This document shows, one piece after another, positions 1-4,880 of a DNA stretch of 6,943 nucleotides; within the stretch, counting starts at the first letter, position 1, and every line of letters begins with the position of its first letter. Both the position numbers and the translations under genes were made by a program. The DNA is from Kiritimatiellia bacterium (GTDB taxonomy: Bacteria; Verrucomicrobiota; Kiritimatiellia; RFP12; UBA1067). A model generated the notes under the pieces. That model ran no database searches and had not been told where the DNA came from. It worked only from the letters and a program-made list of their open reading frames with translations. The stretch is taken from the NCBI GenBank assembly GCA_017999015.1, contig JAGOBZ010000173.1:1-6943 (forward strand), read 5' to 3'.

Positions 1-2
1 AA

Positions 3-302
3 TTCGTCTGTCAGAAGGTCGGCGAGCCCGCGATGGGCGACGTGGCGTATATCGGGTTTGCGATCGTGATGGGCTCTGCGATTTTTTTCAGTTCACTGGT
101 GGGTATCCTGCTGGGCGAGTGGAAGGGTGTTGGGCCGAAAACCAAGACCCTGCTGGGACTGGGCATCGCGACGCTGCTGATTTCTTTCTGCGTGATCTCC
201 TACGGCAACAAGCTCAAAGAGCAGGCCGGCCGGCCCGAGATCAAGGCTGAGAAAGAGGTGCAGAAGGCTGTGGACGCGATGGAACGCTTGCAGAATCAGT
301 GA
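3..302 (+). CDS. rhaT: RhaT-like L-rhamnose/proton symporter, C-terminal fragment
   Basis: This is the last 99 residues of an inner-membrane sugar transporter. The frame is open to the left edge, so the true start lies outside the window; the ATG at 33 is internal and should not be taken as the start. Two hydrophobic segments are visible, at about fragment residues 16-37 (ending SSLVGILL) and 48-66 (LLGLGIATLLISFC). The short loop between them carries GEWKG followed by basic residues, a combination I recognise from the C-terminal end of RhaT-family symporters, which import L-rhamnose with protons. After the last membrane segment comes a charged tail of about 30 residues (rich in K and E, ending MERLQNQ) that may be helical. 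The 3' end overlaps the convergent HAD gene by 62 bases. The family call rests on a short piece, so substrate specificity is uncertain; another DMT-superfamily transporter is possible. Confidence 0.7.
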   Translation, partial: FVCQKVGEPAMGDVAYIGFAIVMGSAIFFSSLVGILLGEWKGVGPKTKTLLGLGIATLLISFCVISYGNKLKEQAGRPEIKAEKEVQKAVDAMERLQNQ

Positions 303-978
303 CCTGCCGCGCCAGCCAGTCGCGCAGATCTGACAGACGATGCAAGACCGGGGCGCCGCACTGCGCGAGACGCGCATAGGATTGATGCCCCTGCGCAATG
401 AGCAGACACTGCACGTCGAGGGCCGCAGCGACTTCATGGTCGTGCAGCGAGTCGCCGATGAGCAGGATCTGGTTGCGCGGGATTGCCAATCGTTCCAGCA
501 ACGCGCGTCCCAAGTCAAGTTTCGAGTGGCCGTATAGATTGTCCACGCCGCAAATGTGCGCGAAGTAGTGCTGAACGCCAAAGGCCGTTAACATGCGCTC
601 TAGGATGGTCTGTTCCGATGCCGAGAGGATCGATTGGCCAATCCCCGCGTCGCAAAAACTTTGTAGAGCGCCCGTTGCTTCCCGGTGCAGTTCGAGGCCG
701 GGCTCGGACAGGAAGAGGTCGTGGAATTCGCGCGCCATCGCGTCCCAGTCTTCACACTCAAGACGAAAGCCGATGGCCTCATAAAAATGCCGGACCGGAA
801 AGCCGAAGAGATCGCGGTATTGCGCAAGGTCCAGCAGCGGCAAGCCGCGCGCGCGCAGCATGCCGTTCACCGCGTTGACCCCTGCCTGGGTGTCGTCCAG
901 CAAGGTGCCGTTCCAGTCCCATATCACATGCCGCACCTGCCGGGAAGACAGGCCCTCGGCCTTGTCACAATCATTCAT
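241..978 (-). CDS. HAD-superfamily hydrolase, phosphoglycolate phosphatase-like
   Basis: This is a complete soluble protein of 245 residues, a usual size for a HAD hydrolase with a small helical cap. Numbering from the ATG at 978, motif I is DWNGTLLDD (nucleophile Asp21), motif II is the Ser in ILSAS (about Ser119), motif III is Lys153 in HSKLDLG and motif IV is GDSLHD (175-180, acidic metal ligands Asp176 and Asp180). About residues 40-90 form the helical cap between motifs I and II. The overall order matches phosphoglycolate phosphatase-like HAD proteins, but the substrate cannot be read from sequence. One oddity is that the second Asp of the usual DxD is Asn23. An in-frame TTG at 990 would add four residues; I prefer the ATG because the TTG falls inside the best -10 box. 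No clear ribosome binding site precedes either. The last 20 or so residues (S, P and Q rich) are encoded antisense to the transporter tail. Confidence 0.85.
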   Translation of the reverse strand: MNDCDKAEGLSSRQVRHVIWDWNGTLLDDTQAGVNAVNGMLRARGLPLLDLAQYRDLFGFPVRHFYEAIGFRLECEDWDAMAREFHDLFLSEPGLELHREATGALQSFCDAGIGQSILSASEQTILERMLTAFGVQHYFAHICGVDNLYGHSKLDLGRALLERLAIPRNQILLIGDSLHDHEVAAALDVQCLLIAQGHQSYARLAQCGAPVLHRLSDLRDWLARQVTDSASVPSRPQPSAPLSQP

Positions 979-989
979 AGAAAATGCCA

Positions 990-1019
990 ACTATAAAGCA
1001 CCCGTGAGGCGCAAGGCAA
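990..1019 (-). promoter_or_regulatory. Candidate sigma70-type promoter for the HAD gene
   Basis: Read on the minus strand, TTGCCT (1014-1019, four of six matches to TTGACA) and TATAGT (990-995, five of six matches to TATAAT) are separated by 18 bases. The expected transcription start near 982-984 is only about 5 bases before the ATG at 978, so the transcript would be nearly leaderless, in line with the absence of a Shine-Dalgarno sequence. The call rests on consensus matching by eye only. Confidence 0.35.
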
Positions 1020-1049
1020 GCCCGCGTGAAATACAACCGAATGGTGGAC

Positions 1050-1078
1050 ATGACGCAGAGGTGGGATTGTGCTTTAAT
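1050..1078 (+). promoter_or_regulatory. Candidate promoter for the etf operon
   Basis: ATGACG (1050-1055, four of six matches to the -35 consensus) lies 17 bases before TTTAAT (1073-1078, five of six to the -10 consensus). The -10 is preceded by TGC, so it also has the extended -10 form TGn. A start near 1085 would give a leader of about 49 bases before etfB. This is the most AT-rich patch in the 979-1133 divergent intergenic region, which otherwise shows no gene and no strong repeat. The match is by eye only. Confidence 0.35.
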
Positions 1079-1122
1079 GGCCACGCTGAACTGGGTGGAA
1101 GGCCCGCAACCAGGCCAAGTAC

Positions 1123-1130
1123 GGGGGAGA
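1123..1130 (+). promoter_or_regulatory. Ribosome binding site that fixes the etfB start
   Basis: The purine run GGGGGAGA ends three bases before the ATG at 1134 and contains GGAG at a workable distance. It decides the start: in-frame ATGs upstream at 1026, 1041, 1050 and 1077 lack such a site and would add up to 36 residues unlike any ETF. The protein from 1134 begins MHIVVCVKQVPDT, which is the usual EtfB start. Confidence 0.75.
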
Positions 1131-1133
1131 GCC

Positions 1134-1928
1134 ATGCACATTGTAGTCTGTGTCAAACAGGTTCCGGATACGACCAACGTCCGCATCAATCCGGAAACCA
1201 ATACGCTGATGCGCGAGGGGGTGGAGAGCATCATCAATCCCTTCGATGAATTCGCGCTGGAAGAAGCGCTCAAGTTGAAGGATGCCCACGGCGCGCGCGT
1301 CACGGTCATCTCGATGGGGCCGCCGCAAGCGGAGGTCGTGCTGCGCGAGGCCATGGCCCGCGGCGCCGACGATGTGGTGCTGCTGACCGACCGCGCCTTT
1401 GCCGGCGCGGACACGCTGGCCACGTCGTACGCGATTTCGCAGGCGATCAAAAAGGTCAACGCGCGGCCCGATTTGGTGCTCTTCGGCAAGCAGGCGATCG
1501 ACGGCGACACCGCGCAGGTGGGGCCCGGCGTCTCGGAGTTTCTGGATTGCGCGCTCGTCACGTACGTCAAATCGATCAAGGTCGAGGGCGACACCTACAC
1601 GGTCGAGACCCAGATGGACGAGGGCGTGGACGTGATCGAGGGGAAGATGCCCGCCGTGATGACCGTCGTCAAAGAGGCCTCGACGCCGCGCTTCGCCACG
1701 CTCAGCGGCTGGATGCAGGCCAAGAAGGTCGAGATCCCGCGCTGGGGCGCCAAAGAGGTGAAGGCGGAAGCCGCCATGTGCGGCCTGGAAGGGTCGCCCA
1801 CCAAGGTGGTCAAGATCTTCGCGCCGCCGGTCAAGACCGGCGGGGTGCGCATGGACGGCCGCGAGGAGCCTTCGGCGGCGGTTGACGCGATCGTGAAACT
1901 GTTGCAGGACAAGGGGGTGGCACAATGA
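1134..1928 (+). CDS. etfB: Electron transfer flavoprotein, beta subunit
   Basis: This 264-residue protein is one half of the cytoplasmic ETF heterodimer, which accepts electrons from flavin dehydrogenases and hands them on. The N-terminus MHIVVCVKQVPDT and the early NPFDEFALEEAL segment are EtfB/FixA hallmarks. The nucleotide-binding motif is at residues 117-131, FGKQAIDGDTAQVGP, where D125-T126 and G130-P131 are the conserved positions; it binds AMP in ordinary ETFs and a second FAD in bifurcating ones. The length is normal for the family, and a Lys-rich C-terminal helix ends the protein. The stop overlaps the start of etfA in ATGA, which points to translational coupling and a 1:1 complex. 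Because etfA here carries a ferredoxin domain, the pair resembles bifurcating ETFs (CarD/CarE, FixA/FixB) more than the mitochondrial type; whether EtfB binds NADH cannot be settled from the sequence alone. Confidence 0.93.
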   Translation: MHIVVCVKQVPDTTNVRINPETNTLMREGVESIINPFDEFALEEALKLKDAHGARVTVISMGPPQAEVVLREAMARGADDVVLLTDRAFAGADTLATSYAISQAIKKVNARPDLVLFGKQAIDGDTAQVGPGVSEFLDCALVTYVKSIKVEGDTYTVETQMDEGVDVIEGKMPAVMTVVKEASTPRFATLSGWMQAKKVEIPRWGAKEVKAEAAMCGLEGSPTKVVKIFAPPVKTGGVRMDGREEPSAAVDAIVKLLQDKGVAQ

Positions 1929-3133
1929 TGGCAGACGCACCGATTTTCATTGATCCCGCGATGTGCCGCGGCTGCAAGAAGTGCATCACCGCGTGCCCGT
2001 TTGACGCGCTTTACATGGAGGGCAAGCTGGCAGTGGTGAAGCCGGACGAGTGCCGCGCCTGCAACGCCTGCATCAAAGCCTGCCCGTTCAAGGCGATCAC
2101 CTCGACGGCCAAGGCCGAGACCAAGAAGGCTGACCTCGGCGATTTTAAGGGCATCTGGGTCTTTGCCGAGCAGCATCACGGCAAGGTGCAGGAGGTGGCG
2201 TATGAGCTGCTGGCCACCGGCCGCCGCCTGGCCAAGGACCGCGGTTGCGAGCTGGCGGCCGTGGTGCTGGGCCATAACGTCAAGGATTCCGCGTCGCACC
2301 TGATTGCGGCCGGCGCCGACAAAGTGTATGTGGTCGATCAGCCCGAGCTGGCCGAATATGAGGCGAACGTCTACACCGACGCGCTCAACCAGTTGATCGC
2401 GAAATACAAGCCTGAAGTGATCCTCGCGGGTGCCACGGCGGTAGGCCGCGCGTTCTTCGCCAAAGTGGCGGTGCGCGCGCGTACCGGCCTGACGGCCGAC
2501 TGCACGGCGCTGTCGATCGACAAAGAGAGCCGTCTGCTGCATCAGACCCGTCCGGCGTTCGGCGGCAACATCATGGCCACCATCATGACGCCCAACCACC
2601 GGCCGCAGATGGCGACGGTGCGCCCCAAGGTGTTCAAGATGTCGCCGCCTGATGCCAAGCGCAAGGGCGAGACGCTGCTCGAGGCGCTCAAGCTCGTGGC
2701 CGGCGACACGCGGATCATCAAGGCCGAGCGCAACGCCTCGGCCGTGAACATCGCCGAGGCCGAGATCATCGTGGCCGGCGGGCGCGGCCTGAAGAAGGCC
2801 GAGAACCTGGAGCAGCTCAAGCGGCTGGCCGACCTGCTCGGCGGCGTCGTGGGCGTGTCGCGCGCCTGCGTGGATGCCGGCTGGATCTCGGCCTCGCATC
2901 AGGTGGGGCAGACCGGCAAGACGGTGTGCCCGAAGATCTATCTGGCGTTCGGCATCTCCGGCGCGATCCAGCATCTGGAGGGCATGCGCGGTGCCGATAC
3001 GATCATCGCGATCAACAACGATCCCCACGCCGCGATCTTCAACGTGGCCGACCTCGGGATCGTGGGCGACCTGTTTGAAATCCTGCCGATGCTGATCGAG
3101 GCGGTCGAGGCGAAAAACAACGGCGCGAAATAA
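1925..3133 (+). CDS. etfA: Electron transfer flavoprotein alpha subunit with N-terminal 2[4Fe-4S] ferredoxin domain
   Basis: At 402 residues this is about 70-80 longer than a standard EtfA because a ferredoxin domain is fused at the front. Two classical motifs are complete: C14, C17, C20 and C24 followed by Pro, then C43, C46, C49 and C53 followed by Pro, enough for two [4Fe-4S] clusters. The alpha-subunit Rossmann-like domain follows from about residue 75. The C-terminal FAD domain shows GGRG (285-288), SRACVDAGW (312-320), GQTGKTV (328-334), SGAIQH (345-350), INNDP (363-367) and DLGIVGDL (376-383). The same architecture is known in CarE of caffeyl-CoA reductase-Etf from acetogens. The clusters probably carry electrons to or from a soluble ferredoxin; this is inferred. 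The start overlaps the etfB stop by four bases (ATGA), with AAGGGGGTGG at 1911-1920 as ribosome binding site; a second ATG follows directly at 1928. Confidence 0.94.
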   Translation: MMADAPIFIDPAMCRGCKKCITACPFDALYMEGKLAVVKPDECRACNACIKACPFKAITSTAKAETKKADLGDFKGIWVFAEQHHGKVQEVAYELLATGRRLAKDRGCELAAVVLGHNVKDSASHLIAAGADKVYVVDQPELAEYEANVYTDALNQLIAKYKPEVILAGATAVGRAFFAKVAVRARTGLTADCTALSIDKESRLLHQTRPAFGGNIMATIMTPNHRPQMATVRPKVFKMSPPDAKRKGETLLEALKLVAGDTRIIKAERNASAVNIAEAEIIVAGGRGLKKAENLEQLKRLADLLGGVVGVSRACVDAGWISASHQVGQTGKTVCPKIYLAFGISGAIQHLEGMRGADTIIAINNDPHAAIFNVADLGIVGDLFEILPMLIEAVEAKNNGAK

Positions 3134-3156
3134 GTCAGGGAATCCGGAATTTTTTT

Positions 3157-3166
3157 GGGGAGAAGG
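3157..3166 (+). promoter_or_regulatory. Ribosome binding site of the ETF:quinone oxidoreductase gene
   Basis: GGGGAGAAGG sits four bases before the ATG at 3171, with its GGAG core eight bases away. It sets the start at 3171 rather than the in-frame ATG at 3183. The 37-base gap after etfA has no terminator, only a run of seven T without a stem, so the gene is read with etfBA. Confidence 0.7.
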
Positions 3167-3170
3167 CATT

Positions 3171-4808
3171 ATGGCGAACACGATGAAACAGCCGATTCAC
3201 ACCGACATTCTCTGCGTGGGGGCCGGCGTCGCCTCGCTGGCGACGGCACTGGCACTGCTGCGCACGCTCAAGGCGCAGGCGAAAGGCTCCTTGCCGCGCG
3301 TGACGATCATCGACAAGGGCCGCAACGTGGGCAGCCACGTGCTGTCCGGCGCGGTGATCGATATGAGCGGCTTCGAGGGGCTGCTGACCGAGGAGGAGGT
3401 CAGTAAGATGCCGGTCGAGGCGCGTGTCAGCACCGAAGCGTTCCACATGCTGTTCAACGCGACGAGCGCGATGAAGATCCCTTGGGTCCCGCCGCTGATG
3501 CAGGCGCACGGCTACCCGGTCGGCTCGCTGACCAAGCTCACGCAATACCTGGCGCAGCTCTGCGAGAAAGAGGGCGCGGAGGTCTACACCGGCTTCGCCG
3601 CGACCGAACTGATCGAGAACAACAAGGGCCGCGTGATCGGCGTCAAAATCGGCGACAAGGGCCTGGACCGCGACGGTAAGCCGAAGTGCAACTACACGCC
3701 GGGTGAAGAGATTTACGCCAAGGTTGTGGTGCTGGGCGAGGGTGCCTGCGGCATCCTGACCGATAAGCTGATCGCGCGAAAAGGTTTGCAGGGGCAGCGC
3801 GGCCAGTCCTACGCCGTGGGCATCAAAGAGGTGATCGAAGTCCCGGCCGACGAGTCGCGGGTCGGCGAGATCGCCCACACCTTCGGCTATCCGGCTGACT
3901 GGAGCACCTACGGCGGCGGGTTCGTTTATCATGTTTCGCCCACGCAGGTGATGATCTGCTACGCCTATGCGCTGGACTACGCCCATCCCGAGATCGATCC
4001 GCATCTGCTCTTCCGCAAGTTCAAGGCGCATCCGGTGATGGCCGAACACATCAAGGACGGAAAGGCCGTGGCCTACGGTGCCAAAGTGATTCCAGAGGGC
4101 GGCTACTACTCGGTGCCGCAGGTGGTCGCCGACGGCGCGCTGATCGTGGGCGACGGCGCGGGCCTGGTGGACACGCTGCGCATCAAGGGCATCCACATCG
4201 CGGCGCAGTCAGGCCGCGCGGCGGCCGAGACGCTGGCCGAGTGCTGGAACAAGGATGACTTTTCGTTCGAAGCGCTCAAGCCTTATGGCGAGCGGCTCAA
4301 GCAGACCGAAGGCTGGAAGCAGCTCAAGCGCGTCAAAAACGTGCGCGCACCCTTCTCGACTAACCTGGTCCTTGGCGTGATGAGCGCAGGCTGTGCCTGG
4401 GCGACCTTCGGCAAGTTTCCCTTCTGGCAGGTGCCGATGGCGCCCGATCACGAGGAGATGCTGCCGCTCAAGGGCGGACGGTTGCCGGAGCCCGAAAGCG
4501 TTCAGGCCGGTCCAACCTCGCCGGACCGCCTGACCGACGTCTTCATGTCCGGCACGATCCACGACGAGGATCAGCCGTGCCATCTGAAGATCTTGGACCG
4601 TGCGAAGTGCGACAAGTGCATCAAGCTCTATGGTGCGCCCTGCCAGCGCTTCTGCCCGGCCGAGGTGTACCGGCTGGAGGACGGCCACATTCATGTGGAC
4701 TTCTCTAACTGCCTGCACTGCAAAACCTGTCAGATCAAGGATCCGTTCCAGAACATTGAGTGGACTTTCCCGCAGGGTGGTGACGGCCCACGCTATACGC
4801 GTATGTAA
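3171..4808 (+). CDS. Electron transfer flavoprotein:quinone oxidoreductase (FixC-FixX fusion type)
   Basis: This 545-residue protein is the usual length of bacterial ETF-QO, a monotopic membrane flavoprotein that oxidises reduced ETF and reduces quinone. The N-terminal FAD site is GAGVAS (17-22) with an acidic strand end at Asp48, then GSHVLSGAV (54-62). The middle part has the family signatures YAVGIKE, TYGGGFVYH and AYGAKVIPEGGY, and the second FAD motif GDGAG (327-331) is followed by RIKGIH (337-342). The C-terminal FixX-like domain binds a [4Fe-4S] cluster through C495 (in CPAEVY) and C514, C517 and C520 (in CLHCKTC), and ends with the typical WTFPQGGDGP. Two features are odd. The first FAD motif has Ser where GxGxxG has Gly, and three more cysteines (C480, C483, C491) precede the cluster. 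Expected partners are the EtfBA encoded directly upstream. A FixCX-like role in a bifurcating complex is an alternative to simple ETF dehydrogenase. Confidence 0.92.
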   Translation: MANTMKQPIHTDILCVGAGVASLATALALLRTLKAQAKGSLPRVTIIDKGRNVGSHVLSGAVIDMSGFEGLLTEEEVSKMPVEARVSTEAFHMLFNATSAMKIPWVPPLMQAHGYPVGSLTKLTQYLAQLCEKEGAEVYTGFAATELIENNKGRVIGVKIGDKGLDRDGKPKCNYTPGEEIYAKVVVLGEGACGILTDKLIARKGLQGQRGQSYAVGIKEVIEVPADESRVGEIAHTFGYPADWSTYGGGFVYHVSPTQVMICYAYALDYAHPEIDPHLLFRKFKAHPVMAEHIKDGKAVAYGAKVIPEGGYYSVPQVVADGALIVGDGAGLVDTLRIKGIHIAAQSGRAAAETLAECWNKDDFSFEALKPYGERLKQTEGWKQLKRVKNVRAPFSTNLVLGVMSAGCAWATFGKFPFWQVPMAPDHEEMLPLKGGRLPEPESVQAGPTSPDRLTDVFMSGTIHDEDQPCHLKILDRAKCDKCIKLYGAPCQRFCPAEVYRLEDGHIHVDFSNCLHCKTCQIKDPFQNIEWTFPQGGDGPRYTRM

Positions 4809-4835
4809 GCCGAACTGTTCCGGTGTCAGAACCTG

Positions 4836-4862
4836 AACCGACACCAGTAGACGGTGTCGGTT
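4836..4862 (+). terminator. Hairpin after the etf operon, terminator-like
   Basis: The arms AACCGACACC (4836-4845) and GGTGTCGGTT (4853-4862) are a perfect 10-base inverted repeat around a 7-base loop. It starts 27 bases after the ETF-QO stop and ends 18 bases before the next ATG. There is no T-run after the stem beyond its own TT, so it is not a textbook intrinsic terminator; it could instead act as an mRNA 3'-end stabiliser, an attenuator or a regulator-binding palindrome for the downstream gene. Confidence 0.45.
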
Positions 4863-4880
4863 ACGCTGAGGCAAAGCGTC

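Noticed and set aside
1061..1076. Sigma54-type -24/-12 promoter before etfB
   Set aside because: The GG and GC elements do not fall at the required 10-base spacing; the extended -10 match fits better.
1026..1133. Upstream extension of EtfB from the ATG at 1026
   Set aside because: The 36 extra residues do not resemble ETF, the extension runs across the candidate promoter, and the ATG at 1134 has a strong ribosome binding site and the normal EtfB N-terminus.
3141..3160. T-run after etfA as an intrinsic terminator
   Set aside because: Only a short imperfect palindrome precedes the seven T, with no stable stem, and the next gene in the same complex starts 37 bases after etfA.
1595..3181. A 528-codon open frame on the minus strand opposite etfA and the end of etfB
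   Set aside because: It lies entirely antisense to etfB/etfA with their clear family motifs. Its product is rich in His, Arg and Asp with no recognisable domain, as expected for the complementary frame of GC-rich coding DNA.
3135..4196. A 353-codon open frame on the minus strand opposite the ETF-QO gene
   Set aside because: This is the same kind of shadow: no domain, biased composition, and full overlap with a gene whose conserved motifs run throughout.
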